Origin: Candidatus Levyibacteriota bacterium
GTDB lineage: Bacteria > Patescibacteriota > Microgenomatia > Levybacterales > UBA12049
Assembly: GCA_016188975.1 (NCBI GenBank)
Contig: JACPGQ010000031.1
Span: 1-39,626, forward strand
Reading direction: 5' to 3'
DNA length: 39,626 nucleotides
Positions 32,366-39,626 of this stretch are shown here, piece by piece (positions within the stretch are counted from its first letter, which is position 1; each line of letters opens with the position of its first letter). A program made the translations under genes and the position numbers. The notes below the pieces were generated by a model. That model worked only from the letters and a program-made list of their open reading frames with translations, was not told where the DNA came from and did not search any database.

Positions 32366-32450
32366 GTTCAATAAACAAAATCCCTCCAAGATCGTTGTGA
32401 GGGAGAAAATTTGCTTCAAGCAGTATAGTTAATGATATATGGTTTGTCAA

Positions 32451-33458
32451 TCACCTTATAGTAAATTTACTGAGTAGTGTCCTTGCTTGTTGTTTTATCC
32501 TCTCGCTCACCACAACCTTTACCGTCCCTTTTCTTGGCTGGCCATAGCATACAACCCACCCAAGCGGTGCGTAAAGAAGGATAGGTAAGACGGTTAAATC
32601 TTCTTCACCTATGACGTGGAGCAAGACGTTTTTCCCTTCTTTTATCCTCTGAAATATCTCTCCACATATTTGAAAAATCTCCGAAGAAATATGTCCTGGA
32701 GTATTTTGTGCAGAATATGTCAGGTTTATGGGTTTTAGACCGAGTTCATCAACTGTTGCGTATCGTTTTTTCCGTTCAACAGTGAGGTCGATAACACTCA
32801 GGCGTGGCACTATTCCTCTATTATGAAAAAGCGTTGTTGTAACGTCTCCTACTGCTATGAGGGAAGCAGTTTCCTGAGATGAAAGCGTGCTCGTTTTTGC
32901 ATCGATAATCTCACCAATTGGCTTTTGCAGCGTCTTTCGAAGTGGCTCAGGCAGGATAAACGTCTTTTCTTTCCAATCTGGATTTACCCAGAGTCTTCCC
33001 TGTCTATCAATAATTCCTTCTCGAATCCTCGTTGAGGAAATAGGCAACCCATCCTCAGCAATCGAGAGCGGAAAAGGAATAATGACAAGCTCTGATTTTC
33101 CTTCCTTCTGTCGTTTTAGATTAATGCGTTTTGCACCACCTTCTGAGTCAGGAGTAGCAAGAATCGCATCGATTGGCAAATTCTCCCACGTAGTCGGGAT
33201 GTAGACTGAATCAAGAGGAAGGATCTCAGTCTTTTCAAAGGCATGGTATTTTCTCAGAAACTGCTGGACTGCATTCCTACGAATGACATACGCTTCAGCA
33301 ATTTGACCTTTCTGTTTTTTAACATATGTATCACTAGTAATGCCAATAAGAACTTTCTCAGCATGCAAAATCGCAAAGGTCAAAAACGCTTCATGACCGC
33401 TATGCAACAGGTCAAACGTACCACCACAACCAAGAAGGGCAAATTGCTTCTGTTTCAT
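32451..33458 (-). CDS. Archaeal-type phosphopantetheine adenylyltransferase fused to GTP-dependent dephospho-CoA kinase (DUF359)
   Basis: The N-terminal half (about 1-160) is a nucleotidyltransferase with GGTFDLLHSGHEAF (H19, H22), ITSDTYVKK and the C-terminal signature ISSTRIREG, like archaeal/eukaryotic PPAT (COG1019). The C-terminal half (about 168-335) matches the archaeal DUF359 family, shown in Thermococcus to be a GTP-dependent dephospho-CoA kinase: SLIAVGDVTTTLF, VIDLTVERKKR, NTPGHISSEIF, VIGEEDLTVLPILLYAPLGW, VCYGQPRKG. The protein would thus perform the last two steps of CoA synthesis. Both halves are archaeal-like, suggesting transfer. It overlaps the upstream nucleotidyltransferase-like gene as ATGA. 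No pantothenate kinase or coaBC is in view. Confidence 0.85.
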   Translation of the reverse strand: MKQKQFALLGCGGTFDLLHSGHEAFLTFAILHAEKVLIGITSDTYVKKQKGQIAEAYVIRRNAVQQFLRKYHAFEKTEILPLDSVYIPTTWENLPIDAILATPDSEGGAKRINLKRQKEGKSELVIIPFPLSIAEDGLPISSTRIREGIIDRQGRLWVNPDWKEKTFILPEPLRKTLQKPIGEIIDAKTSTLSSQETASLIAVGDVTTTLFHNRGIVPRLSVIDLTVERKKRYATVDELGLKPINLTYSAQNTPGHISSEIFQICGEIFQRIKEGKNVLLHVIGEEDLTVLPILLYAPLGWVVCYGQPRKGTVKVVVSERIKQQARTLLSKFTIR

Positions 33459-34345
33459 CGTTCAGTGATACCAAATGTCCGGAGTTTCTCATGGTATTTT
33501 TTGAGAAGATCCCCATGGAATGTCCGCGGATAAAATGCGAGAAGGGACGGTGTAATCATACTTTCGTTCCTTTGTCTCCCCATGTAGAAGAGTTGGGCAA
33601 ATTTGCTCAATTGTACCATAGCTTTGTTCGCAAAAAGTGAAGAAAGCCGTGTTTTTGAGTGCTCCTTCTTATCATATGCGTATGTTGCGATCTTCTCTCG
33701 AGCTTGTGGGAGAAACGAAAAAATCCACTGGTTTGCCTGAAGAAACGATAGATAGGTATCGCCACGTGAGAAAAGCGGTTGAAGTGAAACAACCTCCCAC
33801 GCAGTGTACAAACTCCGCATCACTTGGGGTAGGGCAAGTGCATGCCCGTCAAGAAGCATGTTGACACATGCCATATCCGAAACATCTTGCGCATTTTTCA
33901 CTCTCCTTCTTCCAAGAACACTCAGCGTTGCGAGTACGGCAACTCGTGTCGTCCAGAGCGTACCGGGTTGACTGATAACAAAAAAATCAATATCGTCCTC
34001 TTCGTCCGCATTGTCTGATGAGACTCCCCCACTAATTCCCACAAATGTAACAGTTGGAATACGGGCAATATATCTTCCTAGCATTTGGCCAAGCTTCTTT
34101 TTCTGAGCACTGATCGCACTCCTTCGATGACGAAAATCAACGATACCTTCCCGCCCTTTGAGATAATACATCCCGTTTTTTTCACCGATCATTCTCCGTA
34201 ACTTTGAAAGCGACTGTTCAAAAACTCTGTGTGAAGGAATTTTTTTTTCTACAGCAAACCAATACAATTCGTCTTTCGTCAGAGGGAAATCAAACATATC
34301 TGAATAGTGGAGAGCTTTCAACAATGCTTCATCAGTTGAGGCCAT
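33455..34345 (-). CDS. Nucleotidyltransferase-like protein of unknown function
   Basis: A 296-residue protein whose N-terminal 70 residues look like a winged helix (LHYSDMFDFPLTKDELYWF to MYYLKGREG). A nucleotidyltransferase-like core follows: VTFVGISGGVSSDNADEEDD then IDFFVISQPG, with a GxS segment and an acidic DDIDFF motif where the metal ligands lie in the Pol-beta superfamily. The C-terminal half is helical. I do not know its acceptor. The gene overlaps its upstream neighbour by 14 bases and its downstream neighbour by 4, so it is translationally tied to both the solute-binding protein and the CoA enzyme. Confidence 0.6.
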   Translation of the reverse strand: MASTDEALLKALHYSDMFDFPLTKDELYWFAVEKKIPSHRVFEQSLSKLRRMIGEKNGMYYLKGREGIVDFRHRRSAISAQKKKLGQMLGRYIARIPTVTFVGISGGVSSDNADEEDDIDFFVISQPGTLWTTRVAVLATLSVLGRRRVKNAQDVSDMACVNMLLDGHALALPQVMRSLYTAWEVVSLQPLFSRGDTYLSFLQANQWIFSFLPQAREKIATYAYDKKEHSKTRLSSLFANKAMVQLSKFAQLFYMGRQRNESMITPSLLAFYPRTFHGDLLKKYHEKLRTFGITER

Positions 34346-35825
34346 ATTTTTCGATCACTTGTTTTATACCATTCAACAGTGTTTGTGCAGCGCTTTCAGC
34401 TGAGGTATTGCCTAGGATACTCCTCACGGTGTTTGCAAGGTAGCCGTTGAGCTCCTCATTAATAGACGCATCATGTGTATCGCTCACAAAATATGAAGAG
34501 ACTGCCGTTTCTGCCTGCACAAGAAAAGGATACACAAGCTCGTTGTCCTTAAGCGTTTCTGCAAGGTCGCGTCTGGCCGGCAACTCCCCAAACAGTCGCG
34601 ATTTTGCCTCAAGAGTGTAGAGTTTTTGCTGTGTTTCTTTTTTTGCAAGAAACTGCATGAAACTCATCGCTTCTTTCTGATGTTTACTTTTGCTTGATAC
34701 TCCGCTTGCCCAGTAACTTGCAACTGTCGTCGGGTTTACCAAATACGGAACCGGGTGAACACTAAAGACAAAATCCGGACTGATTTGTTTTATCTGAAAA
34801 ATATCCCAGGAATAACCGAAATACAGTGCAACATTTCCCCCAGCAAATGCCTCAAGTGCCGGCAAAGCGTCTGCATCCCAGACTTTCGCGATGCTATCGC
34901 GCCCTGTCGCAAAATCCGTATAGAACCGTAACGCTTCTGCGTAATTTTGGACAGCTGAATCTTGTGGCTTTTTGAGATTTACCCGGTTTTGTGCAAATAG
35001 TACCGATACGAGGTCAGGCGCACGGACTATGTTGTCCCATGATCCGATCGCTGCACCGTAGGTGTGCATTTGTCCTGATTCATCCCGTACGGTGACGGCA
35101 CTTGAGACTTTGGTAAATTCTTCCCATGTTTGGGGAACGGAAATACCATAATCTTCAAGAATCCCGTCATTAACGAAAAGAGCCAGTGTATCCATATGCA
35201 GAGGAATCCCATACACGCCGCCATTTATTGTCATGTCCGACTGGACGACAGGATAGTACTGCTTTTTGAACTCATCTGCAGAGATTACCGCTTCGGGGAG
35301 AGGAGAGAGTGCTTCTTTCATTGTCTGTGTCCAGGAATTGTGAAACCGAAAAACATCCGGCCCTGACCCACTATTTATCCTGGTGAGTAGCGTCTCTTTA
35401 TACTTTTTGATATCGCGCATTTCATACGTCACTTTTATGTTTGGGTTCTCCTTTTGGAACTCATCAATAATCGGCTGCATCACCTCTTTTGGCTCCCATA
35501 ATCCCCAATACGTGATTGCCACAACACCTCCTCCGCCAACACCACTATTTCTCAAAAGAGGCAGGACAAAGGTAATTGCTAAAAAAATGAGGAGAATAAC
35601 AACGACAATAGGAATAACAATTTTTAACAGACGGCGAAGAATACTCTGCTGGGGCGGAGGATAATCAGGTGGCTCCTCTGGCTGCTCAAGAGCAGGAGAA
35701 GGCGGAGGGGGTGGGGCAGACGGTGGAGGAGGAGAAGGGGGTACTTGGGGCGTCTGACTAGGTTGAGGAGGTGTTGTTTCCCCAACCTGTTGATTGGTAC
35801 TACCAAAAATCACTGTATCTTCCAT
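34332..35825 (-). CDS. Membrane-tethered family 1 extracellular solute-binding protein
   Basis: From the ATG at 35825 the protein has about 497 residues. A cytoplasmic tail contains a proline-rich stretch (about 19-58), a single membrane span lies at about 68-90, and an MalE-type solute-binding domain follows from about 103 (VAITYWGLWEPKEVMQPIID; SGPDVFRFH; VYGIPLHMDTLALFVN; ALYFGYSWDIFQI). Such proteins normally capture sugars or oligosaccharides for an ABC importer as lipoproteins or free periplasmic proteins. Here the domain is held by a transmembrane helix with an inner Pro-rich arm, and no permease or ATPase gene is near. A fixed receptor or a partner for a distant transporter are both possible. 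It ends with TGA. Confidence 0.85.
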   Translation of the reverse strand: MEDTVIFGSTNQQVGETTPPQPSQTPQVPPSPPPPSAPPPPPSPALEQPEEPPDYPPPQQSILRRLLKIVIPIVVVILLIFLAITFVLPLLRNSGVGGGGVVAITYWGLWEPKEVMQPIIDEFQKENPNIKVTYEMRDIKKYKETLLTRINSGSGPDVFRFHNSWTQTMKEALSPLPEAVISADEFKKQYYPVVQSDMTINGGVYGIPLHMDTLALFVNDGILEDYGISVPQTWEEFTKVSSAVTVRDESGQMHTYGAAIGSWDNIVRAPDLVSVLFAQNRVNLKKPQDSAVQNYAEALRFYTDFATGRDSIAKVWDADALPALEAFAGGNVALYFGYSWDIFQIKQISPDFVFSVHPVPYLVNPTTVASYWASGVSSKSKHQKEAMSFMQFLAKKETQQKLYTLEAKSRLFGELPARRDLAETLKDNELVYPFLVQAETAVSSYFVSDTHDASINEELNGYLANTVRSILGNTSAESAAQTLLNGIKQVIEKYGLN

Positions 35826-35848
35826 AGACGTATCGAATATATAGATAG

Positions 35849-35854
35849 TATAAT
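35849..35854 (+). promoter_or_regulatory. -10 element (TATAAT) of the VanW-tsaD operon
   Basis: TATAAT lies 28 bases before the ATG at 35883 in a 57-base divergent gap shared with the solute-binding protein gene. No convincing -35 is seen. AT-rich TATATA and TATACT strings on the other strand may serve the opposing gene. Confidence 0.5.
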
Positions 35855-35882
35855 ACCTCTTGCTTACCCTGGCAACGAGCGT

Positions 35883-37307
35883 ATGAAACAGAAAAAACGG
35901 ACACATAAACAGCAGATCTTTCTTGCCGCAAGGATCTTCCTCTGGTTCACACTTGGAGCGCTAATCGGGCTTTTCTTCTTCGTGAGCTTTCTTGTTATCT
36001 CCTATAGACAGATGTATCAAAACAGAGTGTATCCGGGAGTTTTTCTAGATGGCGTTGATTTCGGAGGGAAATCAGAAACCGATGTACGTTCTTTTTTTGA
36101 CAATAAAAACATGTCGTTTGCCGATACCAAACTCATCTTCACCTATAGCGACCAAACTGCAGTCACGACTGCCAAAGAACTGGAGCTTGGGTTTGATAGT
36201 CAACTCCTTACTGATCAGGCATATAGCATCGGACGATCACAAAGTTTTGTGTCAGATATCTACATGATCACAAAAGCCTACATGCGCGGCATCCATCTCC
36301 CTGCTTCCTATCGATACGATGAGGGAGTGTTTGAAAAACTTATTACGCCGTTTCAAAAAAATCTCGACATTGCTCCTGTTAATGCCGAGTTTAGTTATGA
36401 AAACGGTCGCGTTACCGAATTTCATACCCATAGCGACGGAAGAAAAGTAGACATTGAAAAACTGAAAAGCACTCTATCTTCCTATAGCATCATGCTAGCC
36501 CGGGCAAAATCCCATCCAAAAGCTCTTACTGTAACAATTCCAATCATCACCGTACAACCAGTGCTTACCCTTGAAAAGGTAAATGATTTGGGGATAAAAG
36601 AACTTATTGGTGAAGGAACATCGCTTTTTCATGGTTCAATAGCTAATAGAATCTACAACCTAACACTCGCCTCATCCCGGCTTAATGGGGCATTGGTAAA
36701 ACCTGGTGAAACGTTCTCTTTTGCAGAATCAGTAGGGGACATCACCTCACTTACCGGATATAAACAAGCGTATGTTATCGAAAATGGAAGGACAGTCCTT
36801 GGTGATGGAGGAGGAGTATGCCAAGTTTCAACGACACTTTTTCGAGCAGCGCTCAATGCTGGTCTTCCTATTGTTGAAAGAAATCAACACGCTTATCGAG
36901 TCCATTACTACGAAGAAGACTCACCACCAGGCATCGATGCTGCGGTGTATGTCCCATCTGTCGACCTCAAATTCAAAAATGATACTGGGCACTGGCTTCT
37001 CATCCAGTCATTTGTTGACAAACAAGCTGAGCGTCTCACATTCCAGATATATGGCACAAGTGACGGGAGAGAAGTCAAGGTTTCAACTCCTGTTATTCTC
37101 TCACAAACTCCAGCTCCTGAGCCACTTTACCAGGATGATCCAACGCTTCCCGCAGGAGTCGTCAAGCAAGTTGATTGGGCAGCAGCGGGCGCAAAAGTTT
37201 CCTTCACCAGAGACGTCATAAAGGATGGCAAAGTCACCATCCATGACACCTTTAACTCAAATTACCGGCCATGGCAGGCGATATACCTTCGAGGAACGAA
37301 GGTATAA
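35883..37307 (+). CDS. VanW-family membrane-anchored protein
   Basis: A 474-residue protein with an N-terminal membrane anchor (about 16-41), an extracytoplasmic peptidoglycan-binding-like region (VYPGVFLDGVDFGGKSETDV onward), and a VanW domain at about residues 270-400: KPGETFSFAESVGDI, LGDGGGVCQVSTTLFRAALN, ERNQHAYRVHYY and PPGIDAAVY. The VanW domain is found in glycopeptide-resistance loci and in wall-modifying proteins, but its biochemistry is unsettled. The C-terminal 70 residues include a beta-rich end (VSFTRDVIKDGKVTIHDTF). I reject the 46-codon upstream extension, which overlaps the divergent gene. It begins the operon ending with tsaD. Confidence 0.88.
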   Translation: MKQKKRTHKQQIFLAARIFLWFTLGALIGLFFFVSFLVISYRQMYQNRVYPGVFLDGVDFGGKSETDVRSFFDNKNMSFADTKLIFTYSDQTAVTTAKELELGFDSQLLTDQAYSIGRSQSFVSDIYMITKAYMRGIHLPASYRYDEGVFEKLITPFQKNLDIAPVNAEFSYENGRVTEFHTHSDGRKVDIEKLKSTLSSYSIMLARAKSHPKALTVTIPIITVQPVLTLEKVNDLGIKELIGEGTSLFHGSIANRIYNLTLASSRLNGALVKPGETFSFAESVGDITSLTGYKQAYVIENGRTVLGDGGGVCQVSTTLFRAALNAGLPIVERNQHAYRVHYYEEDSPPGIDAAVYVPSVDLKFKNDTGHWLLIQSFVDKQAERLTFQIYGTSDGREVKVSTPVILSQTPAPEPLYQDDPTLPAGVVKQVDWAAAGAKVSFTRDVIKDGKVTIHDTFNSNYRPWQAIYLRGTKV

Positions 37308-37325
37308 AATTCCTAATTTCCTTGG

Positions 37326-37811
37326 ATGAATAAAATACTTTCTTCCCAAGAAGCTACTGTCTTGAGTCGAAGACTGCGAAGCGAAAACAAAACCATTGTC
37401 TTGGCGGGTGGTTGTTTTGACGTTCTTCACATCGGACATATCGCATTTTTAGAAAAAGCAAAAGAGCAGGGAGATGTGCTCCTCCTTCTCCTAGAAAGTG
37501 ATGAGGCAATAACTCAGATGAAAGGAAAAAACCGCCCTCTCAACACACAACAAGATAGGGCGCTTCTTCTTTCTGCACTTACGCCTGTCGATTACGTTCT
37601 CCCTCTCTCAGGAATTTTATCTGATGAGGACTACGATGAGCTGATTTTGGCAATAAAACCTGCTATAATCGCGACAACCCAAAACGATTCGAATAGGTCA
37701 CACAAAGAGCGGCAAGCTACACGGGTCGGAGCAAAAGTCATAGACGTCACAGGGGCAATACAAAACCAATCAACAACACGGATCGCACAGCTGCTACAAA
37801 GAGATATATAA
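37326..37811 (+). CDS. Cytidylyltransferase-like nucleotidyltransferase (RfaE2/TagD type)
   Basis: A 161-residue HxGH nucleotidyltransferase: VLAGGCFDVLHIGHIAFL has H35 and H38, and the C-terminal STTRIAQLL matches the second nucleotide-binding segment. Closest in kind are RfaE C-domain heptose-1-phosphate adenylyltransferases and glycerol-3-phosphate cytidylyltransferases, which activate a phosphorylated sugar or polyol for envelope polymers. The middle (SDEAITQMKGKNRPLNTQQ) is the typical substrate loop. Substrate is not decided. It lies 18 bases after the VanW gene and 3 before the DUF192 gene. Confidence 0.82.
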   Translation: MNKILSSQEATVLSRRLRSENKTIVLAGGCFDVLHIGHIAFLEKAKEQGDVLLLLLESDEAITQMKGKNRPLNTQQDRALLLSALTPVDYVLPLSGILSDEDYDELILAIKPAIIATTQNDSNRSHKERQATRVGAKVIDVTGAIQNQSTTRIAQLLQRDI

Positions 37812-37814
37812 CGT

Positions 37815-38282
37815 ATGAAAAACTTACTCATCATTGTTGGTCTGCTTATCCTCCTTGCCATCGCCTTCTTCTTTACACAAAATGCTCTGACAGGAAATAC
37901 ACTCAATATTTTCAGTAAGTCTGCCAAAGCTCTTATCGGCGGACAAACGTTCACCCTTATGGTTGCTGATACAGAAAGAGAAAAAGGGATCGGCCTTTCT
38001 GAAAAAAAGTCTCTCGCAAAAAATAGCGGTATGATCTTCCCGTACGATAAGAAAACGACTCCAACATTTTGGATGCGGAATATGGATTTCCCGATCGACA
38101 TTCTCTTTGTTAGTGACGGGAAAATTGTGACACTGTACAAAAATGTAAAACCTCCAACAGGCAATCAAAACCTTGAACTTTACAGACCAAAAGTGCCCAT
38201 CGATTCTGTTATCGAAATTGGCGGAGGTGTTTCTGATCAATACAAAGTCAAAGAAGGCGATAGCGTTCAAGTAACACTTTAA
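37815..38282 (+). CDS. DUF192-family membrane-anchored protein
   Basis: The 155-residue protein has a short N-terminal membrane helix (about 3-22) and a DUF192 domain: FTLMVADTEREKGIGLSEKK, MIFPYDKKTTPTFWMRNMDF and PIDILFVSDGKIV are its signature blocks. The domain forms a small beta-barrel outside the membrane; its function is not established. The TAA stop shares its last base with the tsaD ATG, so the two are translationally coupled. Confidence 0.88.
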   Translation: MKNLLIIVGLLILLAIAFFFTQNALTGNTLNIFSKSAKALIGGQTFTLMVADTEREKGIGLSEKKSLAKNSGMIFPYDKKTTPTFWMRNMDFPIDILFVSDGKIVTLYKNVKPPTGNQNLELYRPKVPIDSVIEIGGGVSDQYKVKEGDSVQVTL

Positions 38283-39496
38283 TGACTATCCTCGGTATTG
38301 AAAGCAGCTGTGATGAAACCGGTGCCTCAGTCGTGACACAGAAAGACAACGTACTTACAGTCGTTAGCGATGAACTTGCTTCTTCTCTCAATCTCCATGC
38401 GAAAACAGGGGGTATCATCCCTGAAGCTGCTGCAAGAGAACAGCTCAGATACATTCTTCCCGTTATTAAGAAAGCTGTTGCAAAAGTAGGCTGGAACAGA
38501 ATTGATGCTATTGCAGTAACCTATGGACCGGGCCTTATCGGGTCACTCCTTGTCGGTGTTGAAACAGCAAAAACAATAGCCTACACGCTCAACAAGCCGA
38601 TTATTCCGGTCAATCATTTGTATGGCCACATATACGCCAATTGGCTAGAACAAGACCAATCGTCATTGCGAGCGAATTCTGCTCTGCAGAAGAGCGCGGC
38701 AATCTCATATAAGATTGCCGCGTCGGTCGCCTCTGGCGACACTCCTCGCAATGACAAAATTGAATTTCCAGCACTAGCGTTAGTAGTTTCCGGAGGACAT
38801 ACTGATCTTGTGATAATGCAAAATCACGAAACGCTAGAAGTTATTGGTGGCACGAGAGATGACGCAGCTGGTGAAGCATTTGATAAAATCGGTAGGCTTT
38901 TAGGCCTACCCTACCCAGCGGGACCAACGATTGCTAAACTCGCAGAAAAAGGAGATCCAAAAGCATTTCAACTTCCCCGTCCGATGATCGGGTCTCCTGA
39001 TTTTGATTTTAGTTTTAGTGGACTAAAAACCGCAGCACTTAGGGAAGTAAAAAACAATGCAGCCCTCTCTTCTGTCATTGCGATCCGCCAACTGGCGGAG
39101 AAGCAATCTTATAAGATTGCCGCGTCGGTCGCCTCTGGCGACACTCCTCGCAATGACAATAAAATACTTGCGGACTTTTGCGCCTCAGTCCAGCAGGCAA
39201 TTGTCGATGTACTTGTCAAGAAAACAATTAAGGCTGCGAAGTTTTATAATGTCAAATCAATCCTCCTCGGTGGTGGCGTCGCGGCAAATCAGTTACTTAG
39301 GGAAAAATTAACATTTGAAATTGGAAATTTTCCGACTTTGTCGAGCCTCACCTTTGGCGGGAAATTGGAAATTCCATTATCTGTGCCTCCGCCAAACTTT
39401 TGTACAGATAATGGCGCCATGATCGCCGCCGCCGGCTTCTTCGCCAAACCTATCCCGTGGCAGCAAATCACTGCAAACCCGGAATTATATTATTAA
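38282..39496 (+). CDS. tsaD: tRNA N6-threonylcarbamoyladenosine synthase TsaD carrying two translated repeat elements
   Basis: TsaD transfers the threonylcarbamoyl group from TC-AMP to A37 of ANN-decoding tRNAs with TsaB and TsaE. Conserved features are GIESSCDETGASVV, the metal-binding HxxxH in VNHLYGHIYAN, VVSGGHTDLV, GEAFDKIGRLLGLPYPGP-like region and the final Asp in CTDNGAMIA. The protein has 404 residues against about 330-345 for the family. The excess is explained largely by two family A elements, encoding residues about 127-158 and 265-292. The first lies between the HxxxH helix and the next strand, the second before the FCASVQQAIVDVLV helix; both positions are variable loops. The catalytic residues are untouched, so the enzyme is probably functional. 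Confidence 0.94.
   Translation: MTILGIESSCDETGASVVTQKDNVLTVVSDELASSLNLHAKTGGIIPEAAAREQLRYILPVIKKAVAKVGWNRIDAIAVTYGPGLIGSLLVGVETAKTIAYTLNKPIIPVNHLYGHIYANWLEQDQSSLRANSALQKSAAISYKIAASVASGDTPRNDKIEFPALALVVSGGHTDLVIMQNHETLEVIGGTRDDAAGEAFDKIGRLLGLPYPAGPTIAKLAEKGDPKAFQLPRPMIGSPDFDFSFSGLKTAALREVKNNAALSSVIAIRQLAEKQSYKIAASVASGDTPRNDNKILADFCASVQQAIVDVLVKKTIKAAKFYNVKSILLGGGVAANQLLREKLTFEIGNFPTLSSLTFGGKLEIPLSVPPPNFCTDNGAMIAAAGFFAKPIPWQQITANPELYY
38662..38755. repeat. In-frame family A element, first copy in tsaD
   Basis: The 94-bp segment is bounded by GTCATTGCGAG and CTCGCAATGAC. The inner stem GGCAATCTCATATAAGATTGCC and the small hairpin GTCGCC-TCT-GGCGAC are intact. It is translated from SSLRANSAL through YKIAASVASGDTPRND. 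The right part is identical over about 49 bases to the copy at 39074, while the left part differs in sequence and is read in a different frame. Confidence 0.9.
39074..39157. repeat. In-frame family A element, second copy in tsaD
   Basis: The 84-bp (28-codon) segment starts GTCATTGCGAT and ends CTCGCAATGAC. It carries the small hairpin TCCGCC-AACT-GGCGGA on the left and GTCGCC-TCT-GGCGAC on the right, around the stem GCAATCTTATAAGATTGC. It is translated as VIAIRQLAEKQS then YKIAASVASGDTPRND, the latter in the same frame as the first copy. Confidence 0.9.
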
Positions 39497-39558
39497 TAGA
39501 ATATTACTGCTCTTTACTCATTCATGACAGAATTTCGTTTTTTCAAATAATATCAACC

Positions 39559-39587
39559 TTGACAAAATTAGATTTCACTCACATACT
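39559..39587 (+). promoter_or_regulatory. Candidate promoter at the right edge
   Basis: TTGACA (39559-39564) and CATACT (39582-39587) are spaced by 17 bases, about 63 bases after the tsaD stop. They would drive a gene beyond the window starting transcription near 39594, directly before the palindrome at 39599. Confidence 0.45.
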
Positions 39588-39598
39588 GAAAATGAACT

Positions 39599-39626
39599 TA
39601 TTTTGATCTTTCGAAAGATCAAAATA
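39599..39626. promoter_or_regulatory. 28-bp perfect palindrome at the window edge
   Basis: The last 28 bases are a perfect palindrome with core TTTTGATCTTTCGAAAGATC. It begins about 5 bases beyond the predicted transcription start, a normal place for a repressor operator. A terminator or a REP-type element cut by the edge are alternatives, since the following bases are not visible. Confidence 0.5.

Noticed and set aside
32279-32419. 47-codon N-terminal extension of greA
   Set aside because: It runs through the GC-rich double palindrome; GreA homology begins at the ATG at 32278.
35745-35882. Upstream extension of the VanW gene over the divergent gene
   Set aside because: It overlaps the start of the solute-binding protein gene on the other strand, and the membrane anchor that begins the protein starts after the ATG at 35883.
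1-39626. CRISPR array or tRNA/rRNA genes
   Set aside because: The repeats seen are dispersed, differ in spacing and lack spacers; no cloverleaf or rRNA-like sequence was recognised.

Overview
The window looks like a chromosome fragment of an uncultivated Candidate Phyla Radiation (Patescibacteria) bacterium, most likely Microgenomates-like. The inference rests on gene content: VanW, PEGA and tethered solute-binding envelope proteins, a decaprenyl-phosphate phosphoribosyltransferase-like UbiA enzyme, a YerC/TrpR-like regulator, a LysRS fused to a B3/4 domain, an archaeal-type PPAT-DPCK fusion, short intergenic gaps and many small palindromic repeats. UGA is used as a stop (for example at 34332 and 33455), so the code is standard and the UGA=Gly lineages (Gracilibacteria/SR1) are excluded. 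I see no rRNA, tRNA, CRISPR array or transposase gene.

Layout. 1-5.7 kb: a nucleotidyltransferase running off the left edge, a small membrane protein, metG, a lone receiver domain, a DMT transporter, an orphan HicB-like protein, and a TrpR-like regulator bracketed by near-identical palindromes and followed by tatD. 5.9-12.0 kb: envelope polysaccharide genes (GT2, GT39-like, a WecA/MraY-type transferase broken by a frame-shifting deletion, UbiA) and a convergent PEGA/SH3 protein. 12.1-15 kb: an RdgB-type nucleotide pyrophosphatase and LysRS-B3/4. 15.1-28.6 kb: an unusual accessory cluster with three M20 amidohydrolases, a fold-I Orn/Lys/Arg decarboxylase behind a Lys/Arg-rich leader peptide and terminator, an acetylpolyamine amidohydrolase-like enzyme, a second LysRS fused to a GNAT domain, a GNAT-like protein, an ATP-grasp ligase, an IMPase-like phosphatase and an unrecognised protein. 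28.6-31.8 kb: tdh-kbl-murB. 31.8-35.8 kb: greA, a PPAT-DPCK fusion, a nucleotidyltransferase-like protein and a membrane-tethered solute-binding protein. 35.9-39.5 kb: VanW protein, cytidylyltransferase-like protein, DUF192 protein and tsaD. The window ends in a promoter-like sequence and a 28-bp perfect palindrome.

Two things stand out. First, families of small inverted-repeat elements (REP/MITE-like, about 80-100 bp) sit between genes and also in frame inside conserved housekeeping genes: twice in tsaD, in metG and in tatD, always in predicted loops. This resembles the Rickettsia palindromic elements but the sequences look unrelated. Second, the 15-28.6 kb cluster combines lysine activation, decarboxylation, acyl transfer, ATP-dependent ligation and several deacylases. 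It looks like an undescribed pathway for making or recycling a lysine- or polyamine-containing amide. Its product cannot be deduced from sequence alone.
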